Counted from the stretch's first letter, positions 53,828 through 62,613 are shown. The stretch is DNA of 64,000 nt from Burkholderia sp. D-99 (GCF_011605345.1 NZ_JAAOXM010000019.1:62001-126000); one strand, 5' to 3'. Program-made: numbers and translations. Notes: a model not told the origin generated them from the sequence alone.

Positions 53828-54138
53828 CGTGCGCTGTCGACGATGTAGTCGACGCATTCGCGCGATTCGGCCACCGCGACGACGAATTTCTTCACTTCCT
53901 GGTGAACCGGGTGCACCTGGTAGGCATCGAGCGCGGCCTTGTCCGCGAAATCGGACACGAGCACGATGTCGGCGGTCGCGTCGAGGCCGGGCGTTGCCAC
54001 GCCGACGTCGATCTGCAGGGTGCCCGGCACGAGGTCGCGGCAGCCTTCGAGCTTTTCCTTCAGCTTCAGCGCGTTCTGCGCGCGCGTCGCGCCTTCGGCC
54101 GATTCTTTCAACTTCCACATCACAATATGTCTGATCAC
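53824..54138 (-). CDS. Dabb (stress-responsive alpha/beta barrel) family protein
   Basis: 104 residues, MIRHIVMWKLKESAEGATRA, then DLVPGTLQIDVGVATPGLDA, ADIVLVSDFADKAALDAYQV and HPVHQEVKKFV: the dimeric ferredoxin-like Dabb fold. Function varies; it is coupled to the thioesterase. It is the last ordinary gene before the foreign stretch. Confidence 0.92.
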   Translation of the reverse strand: MIRHIVMWKLKESAEGATRAQNALKLKEKLEGCRDLVPGTLQIDVGVATPGLDATADIVLVSDFADKAALDAYQVHPVHQEVKKFVVAVAESRECVDYIVDSAR

Positions 54139-54316
54139 TTCGTTCGCTCCAGTTCGTCTTGGTGCCGCTATTTTCCTAGAATCCTTGCCAGCCGGGCATC
54201 CCGTGCCCTGCCACCGTTCGCTTACGTTCGTCGGATGTCATGTCCAGCCGAGAAAACAGCAGGTATTGAAGCGGGCATCATTTCAATCCGCCAAAGACGA
54301 TGCCCGCCCTTTCACC

Positions 54317-54452
54317 GTGCCACTTGCCGACGTCAAGATCCGACAAGCAAAGGCAGGCGACAAGCCTACCAAACTTACCGACGCCAATGGACCGTATCTT
54401 TGAGGTCCGGCTGTCAGGCCCCAGGCTCTGGCGACAGGGTTCTTTCCGCTTA
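54317..54452 (+). pseudogene. Remnant of a phage/island tyrosine integrase N-terminus (frameshifted)
   Basis: From GTG 54317 the frame reads VPLADVKIRQAKAGDKPTKL then TDANGPYL and hits TGA at 54401. This is the DUF4102 N-terminal of prophage integrases, which normally continues LEV-PSG-KLWR-RFRL. That continuation is present in the next frame (FEVRLSGPRLWRQGSFRL, 54396-54452). So about 45 codons remain with one frameshift and the whole catalytic domain is missing. No tRNA gene is seen beside it. Confidence 0.72.
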
Positions 54453-54780
54453 CGTCACAGACAACGATGCGTGCCTGATGGCCCGTTGGACGATCCTCGG
54501 ACTCACTCACCAACGCAGTAGCAATTTTCGTCGAGTCGATCACGCTCCCGAGACCGAGTAGCGCGATCGGCTGCAGATCCGGAATCTGCCGCAGCACAAT
54601 CCCGGCCACCGTCGACATCGACGATCCGAGCGTTGCCCGGCCGGCGACGAGCGGAATCGTCAGTTGCCCCTGCGCGCCAGTTCCTTCGCGACACCGGTCA
54701 GCCCCCCCCATGATGGTCAGCTCCAGAATGGTCTTTTCGTGGTCTTGCATCCGCCCCCATAAACAAATCGCCCGAGCCAC
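54453..54780 (-). other. Unidentified ORF or decayed gene in the foreign region
   Basis: A leftward frame of 165 codons (54283-54780) covers this stretch; a start at 54747 follows GGGGGCGG. Its sequence (DHEKTILELTIMGG, then LVAGRATLGSSMSTVAGIVL, VIDSTKIATALVSESED) matches nothing I know, and its end runs antisense through the integrase remnant. It may be a broken phage gene or a chance frame. Function not assigned. Confidence 0.2.
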
Positions 54781-55058
54781 CTCGGACGGTATCCGGAATA
54801 TTTAACAGAAGTCACATTATCTTCAATTTATTGATCAATCAAAATACAAAACAATCCCCCAAAAAGAAAACTAAATTAAGACATTCACGCAATTAAATCC
54901 CCCTTAACCAGCGGTTTACTTTCATACAATCAAGACCTACCATCGAAACTCCAATACGATCCAAATGCAATTCTTTCGCACTCCCAATGCATTGATCGCC
55001 TTGGCCCAAGCCATCCCAATATGGCATGTTACCTACATTGACCACACCGGAGGAAATA
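54781..55058. other. AT-rich stretch without a gene
   Basis: Visibly AT-rich against its neighbours (runs such as CAAAATACAAAACAATCC and AGAAAACTAAATTAAG), with a TTGATCAA palindrome. TTAACC (54904-54909) and TACAAT (54925-54930) with a 15-bp spacer could serve the small ORF at 55059. No coding sequence seen. Confidence 0.55.
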
Positions 55059-55352
55059 ATGGCTCGTATCGTTTGGGGCACCATCGACAAAAACGGCTCC
55101 ATTCTCAACGGCAGCGGGGATTTCACCGTCGAGAACGTCAGCTCCGGAAAATATTCGATCTCTTTCAGCCCCGGATTCTCTGCACTCCCTGGAATTGTCG
55201 GGTCGCAAAACAACTTCAACGAAACAGGACAGGCCAATTCCGACGGCGTAGCCTTCCCGTTCGTCAACAAGAATTCCTGTCAAGTCAACACCGGCAATAA
55301 TTCAGGCAGCCTTCAGAACAGAAGCTTTGCGTTCGTCGCGGTTGGTAATTAG
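55059..55352 (+). CDS. Small protein with phage tail-fibre/receptor-like beta domain
   Basis: 97 residues with a strong site (GGAGG, 5 nt spacing, ATG 55059). Sequence MARIVWGTIDKNGSILNGSG, then FTVENVSSGKYSISFSPGFS and ALPGIVGSQNNFNETGQ resembles the short all-beta repeat found at the ends of phage tail fibres and collagen-like surface proteins (G-x-V-x-NG-T-I-x-x-GSGFTV-type). It is rich in Asn, Ser and Gly with few charged residues, base composition is less GC-rich than the flanks, and no signal peptide is seen. Probably intact and acquired; function unknown. Confidence 0.6.
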   Translation: MARIVWGTIDKNGSILNGSGDFTVENVSSGKYSISFSPGFSALPGIVGSQNNFNETGQANSDGVAFPFVNKNSCQVNTGNNSGSLQNRSFAFVAVGN

Positions 55353-55507
55353 CCATTTATAAATCATGTCGCACCGGCCCTTATCGAGGATTCGCTACGA
55401 ACCGGCTAGCGAATGTGTCGCGAAAAATCGAGTAAGGGCCGGAGCATATGAGCAAAAACCTTGAACGCGCCGTCGATGATGCTCGGAACGGTTCCCTAGA
55501 GAAATTT
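55353..55507. other. Non-coding spacer in the foreign region
   Basis: Contains the imperfect repeat CCGGCCCTTA / TAAGGGCCGG (55375-55384 and 55433-55442), an inverted repeat that may be the terminator stem of the small ORF or a remnant boundary. No gene. Confidence 0.45.
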
Positions 55508-56317
55508 CTAGCGGAGAGGACACAAATCATTTACTGAGTGCCAATCCGGCCTCGGAACGATGAGATCCATCCTGTTGTCCTGCTTCTTCCGGTGTCCGAC
55601 CGTCACCGTCCCGTTCGCCCCTCCGGTGAACGTAACGACCGTGATCCATCCACGCGACACGAGCGTGGTTCGACCGGCTCGATCGGATACTCATCCTCTA
55701 CACCGATCCTGCCCCCCCCTTCAGCGCGATCGTCTTTTCGATCGACAGATCGGCTTGGCCGCACATCGTGAAGCGGCTCGACGACATATGCCGATTGAGC
55801 GTCTCCAATCGCGACTTTGCCCCCGCTTTTGCGGCTTCCGGACTGGCGAACGCGTGGCGTTCGATATGCACTGCGGACGCACTTTGCGGGGGCATCCGGA
55901 TTCGGGATCGTGAGATCGGTCTTCTTCCCTGACTTGCGGTCGTGCGCCTTCGTGCGAACGGCCGCGAAGCGCGCGCGGTCCGGAAAACTGATGTCGTAGG
56001 CGATCAGCGGGACAGGCGTGAGCGTCACCGCAGGCACCGGCTTGCCGCTTGCGCTGTTGCCGCCGCCGCGCGGCAGCAGGATCAGCTTGCCAGTCTTGAC
56101 CGCTGTCGTCGCACCGTATTTCCGCGCAACACGCGTAACTGACGGCTCCGATGAAACAATCCCGCGGCTTAGGCCCGACGCAGCACCGATCACGCAAACG
56201 TCGACCACGGAGCCAGTAATCCGGATCGCACTTCCAGCCCGGCGCGACGCTCGGCTTCGGTTGAATCACAGGAACACGGCTTGCCCGACAACAACCGGCA
56301 CAAACGCGACGATTCAT
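55508..56317 (-). pseudogene. Decayed phage late control gene D (tail spike/baseplate hub) protein
   Basis: The reading frame changes at least three times, yet the pieces join into one gpD-like C-terminal half. Frame 1 (56208-55884): SRGIVSSEPSVTRVARKYGA, TGKLILLPRGGGNSASGKPV, then YDISFPDRARFAAVRTKAHD. Frame 2 (55895-55701): HAFASPEAAKAGAKSRLETL and SSRFTMCGQADLSIEKTIAL. Frame 1 again near 55700: DEYPIEPVE. Frame 3 (55655-55508): GWITVVTFTGGANGTVTV, ending at TAG 55508. The motif LLPRGGG-ASGK and the final T-V-V-F-GG-G are typical of P2-like gpD. The N-terminal part is weak or missing. Confidence 0.68.
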
Positions 56318-56816
56318 TTCCTGTCCGGCATCAATTTCCGGAATGAGACATCATTGCAATCATTTCGTCGCCGAACACCCGAATTCCATTGTCGACTTCC
56401 ATTAAATCGCACACTTTACCGATTCAACAGGCAATAATTGCCACTTAATTTAAATCGAATATCATAAAACCTATAAAAGATTATTGACTTCGACTTTCCC
56501 GTAAATTTAAAATCCCCTACGACGGCTTACGTTTCATTTTCTCCCGCCGTACACGAGCCACCGTTCGCCCGCTTGAAGGCCGTCCGCATTGACTTTCCCC
56601 GTGCCTCACCACGGGCGACACCCTCTGTCATTTCGGTTTGCGTCATTTATCAGCAATTCCCTCATTTTCCGTTCAATTCGATTGCTGCAGAAGCAACACT
56701 GCCCGATTTACGCCAGGCATTCATCCGAATGCCCGCAGCACAGAACGAAACGGACAAGAGATCCGTTCACTCAACCATTCCGATAAAAATCGCCAGTCAT
56801 CAGGAGGGACATCAAC
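56318..56816. other. AT-rich 499-bp region upstream of the lipoprotein gene
   Basis: No gene is evident. The part 56440-56520 is distinctly AT-rich (ATTTAAATCG, TATAAAAGATT) and holds a candidate promoter at 56484-56513. GC content rises again after about 56540. This is probably the right edge of the foreign segment plus the leader of the next gene. Confidence 0.5.
56484..56513 (+). promoter_or_regulatory. Candidate sigma-70 promoter of the large lipoprotein gene
   Basis: TTGACT (56484-56489), an 18-bp spacer and TAAAAT (56508-56513), both 5/6 to consensus. The start codon is about 300 bp further on, so the mRNA would have a long leader. Confidence 0.5.
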
Positions 56817-58958
56817 ATGCATCGCCTTGCGAAGTCGCTGTGTCTCGGATTCATCTGTGCCGGCCTGCTCACAGCCTGCAACGACGACGATGTCAAATCG
56901 AGCAGCCCGTCGTCGAACAGCGCCGCGCTGTCGTTCCGCATGGACACCGGCGGCCAGATCAACGCGTTCTACCGGCAGGACAAGGTCGCCGCGCACCTGC
57001 TGGTGCGCTCGTCGACGAAGCCGCGCCTGCTTGTGGTTTTCCCCGCCGGCAACAGCGGCACGGGGCTGTGGTTCGACGACACCGCCCAGCCGGTGAACTG
57101 GAGCCTCGACACGCCGCCGTCCGCGCTGTCGGCACCCGACACGCACGGCCGCCCGCTGTACGGCATCGGCGCCGACGTGTCGGTGGACACCAGCACGCTG
57201 ACGATCCGCCAGGGCGTGCTCAGCAACGTGCGCTTCCTGCGTGACTTCAACGGCGGTGCAACGATTCCGCAGCAGATCCTCACCGCGCCGACGATCCAGG
57301 GCAGCGCCGCGCAATGGCAACGCGACCGGATCGACGGCGCACCCGGCTATTCGCTGCGCATCACGCTGCGCGACGGCGGCAGCATCGCGCCGGCAGCGGG
57401 CGGCAAGCTCGTCCTGAGTGCACCGGCGGGCTCGCACACGCTGCGGCTGCATGTCGATGCGCTGTCGGGCGAGACGCCGTTGTCGCCGATCACGCGTGCC
57501 GACCTGCTCGCGCCCTCGGTGAACCCCGACCCCGTGAGCCAGAACGTGCTCGAATTCCTGAGCTTCAACGACAAGCTGCTGGCTGGCTCGTGGCAGTACG
57601 ACACCTACTTCGGCCGCGACACGCTGATCTCGGTTCGCATGCTGATGCCCGTGCTCGAACCCGCGGCGATCGAGGCCGGCCTGTCGTCGGTGCTGAGCCG
57701 CCTGTCGGTCGACGGCAAGGTCGCGCACGAGGAAGGCATCGGCGAATTCGCGCTGGTCGACAACCAGAAGAACGGGAAACCGAACGATCCGACGCCGACC
57801 TACGACTACAAGATGATCGACAGCGACTACCTGCTCGCGCCGATCGCGGCAGCGTGGCTGATCGACGATACGCGCGGCCAGGCGCGTGCGGCTGCTTATC
57901 TCGCGCAGCGCGGCAGCGACGGGCAGACCAACGGCAGCCGCCTGGTCGTCAACCTGCTGCATGTCGCGACAACCGCGCAGGCGTTCACGCAGCAACCGTC
58001 GGTCGCGAACCTGATCCATCTGCGGCCAGGCGAGATCGTCGGCAACTGGCGCGACAGTACCGACGGGCTCGGCGGCGGGGTCTACCCGTACGATGTGAAC
58101 GCGGTGCTCGTGCCGGCCGCGCTACGCGCGGCGAACGCGTTCCTCGCGCATGGCCTGCTCGATCCGTACCTCGATGCCGGGCAGCGCGCGACGCTCGCCA
58201 ACACGGCAAACGAAGCGACCACGTGGGAAACGCAGGCGCCGCCACTGTTCCAGGTCAGCGTGCCGGCCGCGCAGGCGACCACCGACGTGTCGGCCTATGC
58301 GCCGACCGCCGGCGTGCCTGCCGGTGCCGCGCCAAGCGCACCGCTGGCCTTCTACGCGCTGTCGCTCGATCAGCAGGGCAATCCGATTCCGGTGATGAAT
58401 TCGGACGGCGGCTTCGCGTTGCTGTTCGGCACGCCACCGGACGACCAGCTCCAGCGGATCGTCACCGACGTCACGCGGCCGTTCCCGACCGGGCTCGTGA
58501 CCGATGCCGGCATGCTGATCGCGAACCCGGCATATGCGAACCAGGCGCTATGGCCGAAATTCACGAGCTCCGCGTATCACGGCACGGTGATCTGGTCGTG
58601 GCAGCAGGCGATGTGGGTGGCCGGGCTGGATCGCCAGCTCGCGCGCCAGGACCTCTCGGCCGCGACACGCACGCTGCTCACGCAGGCGCGGCAGACGATC
58701 TGGCAGGTGATCTCGAACGGACGCGACATGCGGACGTCGGAGATGTGGACGTGGTCCTACGTGAACGGCAAGTACCAGACCGATGCATTCGGCACGCGCA
58801 GCGCGGACGCCACCGAGGCGAACGCGGCGCAGCTCTGGAGCACGACGTATCTCGCGATCCGCGATCCGCAGCAGCGCACGGGCAAGTATTGGTGGCAGGC
58901 GTCGCAGCGGATGCAGGACACGCAGCCGAAGAACGCGACGGCCCTGGCATCGCGCTAG
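56817..58958 (+). CDS. Large lipoprotein with a glycoside-hydrolase-like (alpha/alpha barrel) domain
   Basis: 713 residues. GGAGGG lies before ATG 56817; lipobox LLTAC (Cys21). N-terminal ~220 residues are beta-rich (FRMDTGGQINAFYRQDKVAA), followed by an all-alpha half with the pattern of amylo-1,6-glucosidase/GH15/GH63 enzymes: WQYDTYFGRDTLISVRMLMP, EEGIGEFALVDNQKNGK, YDYKMIDSDYLLAPIAAAWL, GVYPYDVNAVLVPAAL and YHGTVIWSWQQAMWVAGLDR. Candidate acids are in EEGIGEF and DTYFGRD. Likely trims glucan or an envelope glycan outside the cell. Substrate unknown; no partner genes adjoin. Confidence 0.75.
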   Translation: MHRLAKSLCLGFICAGLLTACNDDDVKSSSPSSNSAALSFRMDTGGQINAFYRQDKVAAHLLVRSSTKPRLLVVFPAGNSGTGLWFDDTAQPVNWSLDTPPSALSAPDTHGRPLYGIGADVSVDTSTLTIRQGVLSNVRFLRDFNGGATIPQQILTAPTIQGSAAQWQRDRIDGAPGYSLRITLRDGGSIAPAAGGKLVLSAPAGSHTLRLHVDALSGETPLSPITRADLLAPSVNPDPVSQNVLEFLSFNDKLLAGSWQYDTYFGRDTLISVRMLMPVLEPAAIEAGLSSVLSRLSVDGKVAHEEGIGEFALVDNQKNGKPNDPTPTYDYKMIDSDYLLAPIAAAWLIDDTRGQARAAAYLAQRGSDGQTNGSRLVVNLLHVATTAQAFTQQPSVANLIHLRPGEIVGNWRDSTDGLGGGVYPYDVNAVLVPAALRAANAFLAHGLLDPYLDAGQRATLANTANEATTWETQAPPLFQVSVPAAQATTDVSAYAPTAGVPAGAAPSAPLAFYALSLDQQGNPIPVMNSDGGFALLFGTPPDDQLQRIVTDVTRPFPTGLVTDAGMLIANPAYANQALWPKFTSSAYHGTVIWSWQQAMWVAGLDRQLARQDLSAATRTLLTQARQTIWQVISNGRDMRTSEMWTWSYVNGKYQTDAFGTRSADATEANAAQLWSTTYLAIRDPQQRTGKYWWQASQRMQDTQPKNATALASR

Positions 58959-58978
58959 TGCATCGCCCGTCGCATGCC

Positions 58979-59012
58979 GAAGTCCCGGGCGTATTACCCC
59001 GCCCGGGGCTTC
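58979..59012. terminator. Stem-loop between the lipoprotein gene and the GGDEF gene
   Basis: GAAG-CCCGGGCG pairs with CGCCCGGG-CTTC (58979-58991 and 59000-59012), a strong stem without a clear T-run on either strand. Located between convergent genes; it may act as a weak terminator. Confidence 0.45.
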
Positions 59013-59088
59013 AGCAGAAATTGAAACGCTCGACATTGCTTCCGCACGACCGCGTTGCCGAATGCCCCGCGTGCCACGCCAACCCGCG

Positions 59089-60489
59089 TCACCGCGACAC
59101 CACCCTGTTCCGCCCTTCCCGCTTCGCCTGGTACAGCCGCTCGTCGACCACCCTCAGCAACGCATCGACCGTACTTCCATCGACGCCGTATTGCGCGACA
59201 CCGACGCTGACCGTTACCTGCACGCGCTTGAAATCGAGTCCGAACGGCGAACTCGCGATCGACGAGCGCACGCGCTCGGCCGTCATCCGCGCGCCTTCGA
59301 GCGGCATGTCCGGCAACAGCGCCATGAACTCCTCGCCGCCGACGCGCGCGAGCCCGCCGGCCGGCCGGATCGCGTCGAGGCACTGACGCACGACGCCGCG
59401 CAGCACCTCGTCGCCGATCTGGTGCCCGTACGCATCGTTGATGTTCTTGAAATTGTCGAGATCGAGCGCGAGCAGGCAGAACGGCGTGCCGTCGCGCTCG
59501 GCCCTCACCATCTCGCGCTCGACCTGCGCGATGAACTGCCGGCGGTTCGACGCACCCGTCATCGGATCGGTCGCGGCCATGTATTCGAGCTTCTGGTTCG
59601 TGCGCCGCAGCTCTTGCAGCGCGCTCTCGGTGCGCGCCATCGACTCCGACAGCCGGCTCATCAGGTCTTCCTGGCTGTAGATCGCCGAGAACGAGCGCGT
59701 CGTCTGCAGCGCCTGCACGACGCCGTAGCTGAGCAGGAAGAAGCCGCCCGCGAAAATCGCGTGCGCGAGCCACCACATGTGATTCCACGGCTTGCCGAGA
59801 ATGAACGCGAGCGACGACAGCGCGAACGCCATGATCGACACGCCGTAGATCACCATCAGCGGCGAGCGGATCCGCCGCGCGAGCAGCACGGCGACGTTCA
59901 GCAGCGAGAACACGAGCGCGCCGCCTTCCATCGACAGCCGCGTGCCCAGCGCGCCCGCGACCGGCGAATACGCGATGTACGCCACCACGACGTTGACGAT
60001 CACGAAGAACACGATCCACGGCAGCCATGTGCGCACGCTCGTGCGCTTGTCGAGGCGATCCGGCGGACGGGAATAGGACAGCAGGCCCGTGAGCAGCAGG
60101 ATCGACATCACGAGCCGCGACGCGGGCCCGTACAGCAGGAATAGCCAGATATTGTGATGCGCCATCCCGGTGAAGGCACCGTGCAGCGCATAGATCATCG
60201 CGAAGCCGAGAAAGCCAAGTGTCAGCCAGCGCAGCAGCGGTTCGCCGGACGACCGGTAGCACACCCACGTCACGTAGGTGACGAACGCGCCCTCGAGGGT
60301 CGCGGCCGCGATCGCGATTTCATGGAACACGTGGCTCTCGTACACGACGTGCGGGTCGCTGAAGAACCACAGATAGGCGATCAGATAGGCGGGCAGCAAC
60401 GCGAATCCGACCAGCAGGCATTTCGCATAGAGCCTCGCGGCCGCGCTGACGACGCGCGGCGGTTCCCCTGCTGCATAGGTCGTACTCAT
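59089..60489 (-). CDS. Membrane-bound diguanylate cyclase (GGDEF)
   Basis: 466 residues from ATG 60489. About eight N-terminal membrane segments (residues ~20-275, such as CLLVGFALLPAYLIAYLWFF and VNVVVAYIAYSPVAG), a coiled-coil linker (LMSRLSESMARTESALQELR) and a GGDEF domain (from about 310). The catalytic motif is GGEEF (384-388), substrate motif DLDNFKNINDAYGHQIGD. The inhibitory RxxD site five residues before GGEEF reads RPAG, so product inhibition at that site is probably lost. It makes c-di-GMP. Confidence 0.92.
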   Translation of the reverse strand: MSTTYAAGEPPRVVSAAARLYAKCLLVGFALLPAYLIAYLWFFSDPHVVYESHVFHEIAIAAATLEGAFVTYVTWVCYRSSGEPLLRWLTLGFLGFAMIYALHGAFTGMAHHNIWLFLLYGPASRLVMSILLLTGLLSYSRPPDRLDKRTSVRTWLPWIVFFVIVNVVVAYIAYSPVAGALGTRLSMEGGALVFSLLNVAVLLARRIRSPLMVIYGVSIMAFALSSLAFILGKPWNHMWWLAHAIFAGGFFLLSYGVVQALQTTRSFSAIYSQEDLMSRLSESMARTESALQELRRTNQKLEYMAATDPMTGASNRRQFIAQVEREMVRAERDGTPFCLLALDLDNFKNINDAYGHQIGDEVLRGVVRQCLDAIRPAGGLARVGGEEFMALLPDMPLEGARMTAERVRSSIASSPFGLDFKRVQVTVSVGVAQYGVDGSTVDALLRVVDERLYQAKREGRNRVVSR

Positions 60490-60750
60490 TCGGTCCCCGG
60501 TCGGTCTGCTGCGTTGGTTCGAACCTTCGCGGCACGGATCGCGCAACGCACGATCCGGCCCATCGTGCCGAAAGGCAAATGTCAGAGCAAGTATAGGTGG
60601 GGCAATTCGTTTGACAAGTAAGGGGAAACGGCATTGCCCGGCGCACGCCTTTTGCTTCCCGATTGTTTCGAATGGCGGCTCAGTCGCGCCGATTCGCATC
60701 GCGGCCGCCTGCCTCGCCGAAGCGAAACCGCGGCCGCTGCCTGCCAAAGA

Positions 60751-61929
60751 TCAGAGGATTTCGAACAGGCCGGCCGCACCCTGCCCGCCGCCGATGCACA
60801 TCGTGACGACCACGTACTTCACACCGCGCCGCTTGCCTTCGATCAGCGCATGGCCCGTCAGGCGCGCGCCCGACACGCCGTACGGATGGCCGACCGCGAT
60901 CGCGCCGCCGTTCACGTTCAGGCGATCTTCAGGAATCCCGAGCGTGTCGCGGCAATACAGCACCTGCACCGCGAACGCTTCGTTCAGTTCCCACAGGCCG
61001 ATATCGTCGACCTTCAGCCCTGCCTGCTTCAGCAGCTTGGGCACCGCGAACACGGGGCCGATGCCCATCTCGTCCGGCTCGCAGCCGGCCACCGCGAAAC
61101 CGCGGAATACGCCGAGCGGCTGCAGCCCCTCGCGCTGCGCGGCGTCGGCGCTCATCACGACGCACGCCGACGCGCCGTCCGAGAACTGGCTCGCGTTGCC
61201 GGCAGTGATCACGCCGCCCGGCACGGCCGACCGGATCTTCGACACGCCTTCGAGCGTCGTGTCGGGGCGGATCCCTTCGTCGGCCGATACCGTCACTTCC
61301 TTCGTGAACAGGCGGCCCGTGGCCTTGTCGGCGATGCCCGCGAGCACGGTGATCGGCACGATCTCGTCGCGGAAAAGACCGGCTTCCTGCGCGGCCGCGG
61401 CACGCAGCTGCGACTGCACGCCGTATTCGTCCTGCCGCTCCTTCGAGATTCCGTAGCGCTTCGCGACGTTCTCGGCCGTCTGGAGCATGTTCCAGTAGAT
61501 CTCGGGCTTGTGCTGGACAAGCCAGCCTTCCTGGATCATGTGGTGGTTCATCTCGTTCTGCACGCACGAGATCGATTCGACACCGCCTGCGACATACACC
61601 TCGCCTTCGCCCGCGATGATCCGCTGCGCGGCCAGCGCGATGGTCTGCAGCCCCGACGAGCAGAAACGGTTCACCGTCATCCCCGGCACGCTCACGGGCA
61701 GCCCTGCGCGCAACGCGATCTGCCGCGCGATGTTCGCGCCGGTCGCGCCTTCGGGGTTCGCGCAACCCATGATCACGTCCTCGACGCGCGCGGGGTCGAG
61801 CTTCGCGCGCTCGAGCGCGGCCGCGACCACGTGGCCGCCGAGCGTCGCGCCGTGCGTCATGTTGAAAGCACCGCGCCAGGATTTCGCCAGCGGCGTGCGG
61901 GCGGTCGATACGATTACGGCTTCGGTCAT
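60751..61929 (-). CDS. Acetyl-CoA C-acyltransferase (thiolase)
   Basis: 392 residues, typical thiolase length. Catalytic Cys90 in VNRFCSSGLQTI, His in AIAVGHPYGVSGARLTGH and second Cys in VVTMCIGGGQGAAGLFEIL. Beta-oxidation type (FadA-like) rather than PhaA by GAFNMTHGATLG. It cleaves 3-ketoacyl-CoA. Its partner hydratase/dehydrogenase is the next-but-one gene upstream on the same strand, with nicotinamidase between. Confidence 0.95.
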   Translation of the reverse strand: MTEAVIVSTARTPLAKSWRGAFNMTHGATLGGHVVAAALERAKLDPARVEDVIMGCANPEGATGANIARQIALRAGLPVSVPGMTVNRFCSSGLQTIALAAQRIIAGEGEVYVAGGVESISCVQNEMNHHMIQEGWLVQHKPEIYWNMLQTAENVAKRYGISKERQDEYGVQSQLRAAAAQEAGLFRDEIVPITVLAGIADKATGRLFTKEVTVSADEGIRPDTTLEGVSKIRSAVPGGVITAGNASQFSDGASACVVMSADAAQREGLQPLGVFRGFAVAGCEPDEMGIGPVFAVPKLLKQAGLKVDDIGLWELNEAFAVQVLYCRDTLGIPEDRLNVNGGAIAVGHPYGVSGARLTGHALIEGKRRGVKYVVVTMCIGGGQGAAGLFEIL

Positions 61930-61980
61930 GCGAGTCTCCTTCGGTCCTGCTTCATGTCCTGAATCGGATGGGGGAATGCG

Positions 61981-62613
61981 CTACGCCGCCGGGCGCGCGC
62001 CCGCGGACGTCACATGGGCGACGCCCGCTGCCTGCATCTGCTGCCATGCGTGGGCGAGCGACCCGTTCAGGTCGATCGCGCGGCACGCATCGTTGATCAC
62101 CGCGGCTTCGAAACCGGCCGCGCGCGCATCGAGCGCCGACCACGCGACGCAATAGTCGGTCGCGAGCCCGCAGCACCACACGCGCTTCGCGCCGAGCTCG
62201 CGCAGATAACCCGCGAGCCCCGTACGCGTCGTGCGGTCGGCTTCGACGAACGCGGAATAGCTGTCGACCTGCGCGTCGCCGCCCTTGCGGATGACGAGCC
62301 GCGCATGCGGGATGTCGAGGTCGCGATGCAGCGCCGCGCCCTCGGTGTCCTGCACGCAGTGCACGGGCCACAGCACCTGCTCGCCGTACGGCAGCGCGAG
62401 CGTGGAGAACGGTTCGCGGCCCGGATGGTTCGCCGCGAACGACACGTGCTCGCGCGGGTGCCAGTCCTGCGTCAGCACGACCTGGTCGAAGCGTTGCGCC
62501 AGCGCGTTGATCACCGGCACGACTGCGTCGCCGTCGGGCACCGCGAGCGCGCCGCCCGGCATGAAGTCGTATTGCACGTCGATCACGAGCAGGACGTCGT
62601 CGGTGCGTTTCAT
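61981..62613 (-). CDS. pncA: Nicotinamidase
   Basis: 210 residues from ATG 62613 (MKRTDDVLLVIDVQYDFMPG), with the catalytic Asp in VIDVQ. Metal ligands lie in LTQDWHPREHVSF and the nucleophilic Cys in VWCCGLATDYCVAW. It deamidates nicotinamide to nicotinate for NAD salvage. The upstream frame extension (to 62754) is Arg-rich and not part of the protein. It sits between a FadB-type gene and the thiolase. Confidence 0.94.
   Translation of the reverse strand: MKRTDDVLLVIDVQYDFMPGGALAVPDGDAVVPVINALAQRFDQVVLTQDWHPREHVSFAANHPGREPFSTLALPYGEQVLWPVHCVQDTEGAALHRDLDIPHARLVIRKGGDAQVDSYSAFVEADRTTRTGLAGYLRELGAKRVWCCGLATDYCVAWSALDARAAGFEAAVINDACRAIDLNGSLAHAWQQMQAAGVAHVTSAGARPAA

Noticed and set aside
54461..54780. 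Phage tail-assembly chaperone in the 165-codon leftward frame
   Set aside because: The opening residues faintly suggest it, but the rest does not fit and no family match can be shown; left unassigned.
55603..56208. 201-codon leftward ORF as an independent gene
   Set aside because: Only its first ~110 codons look protein-like; the rest continues in other frames, so it is part of the gpD pseudogene.
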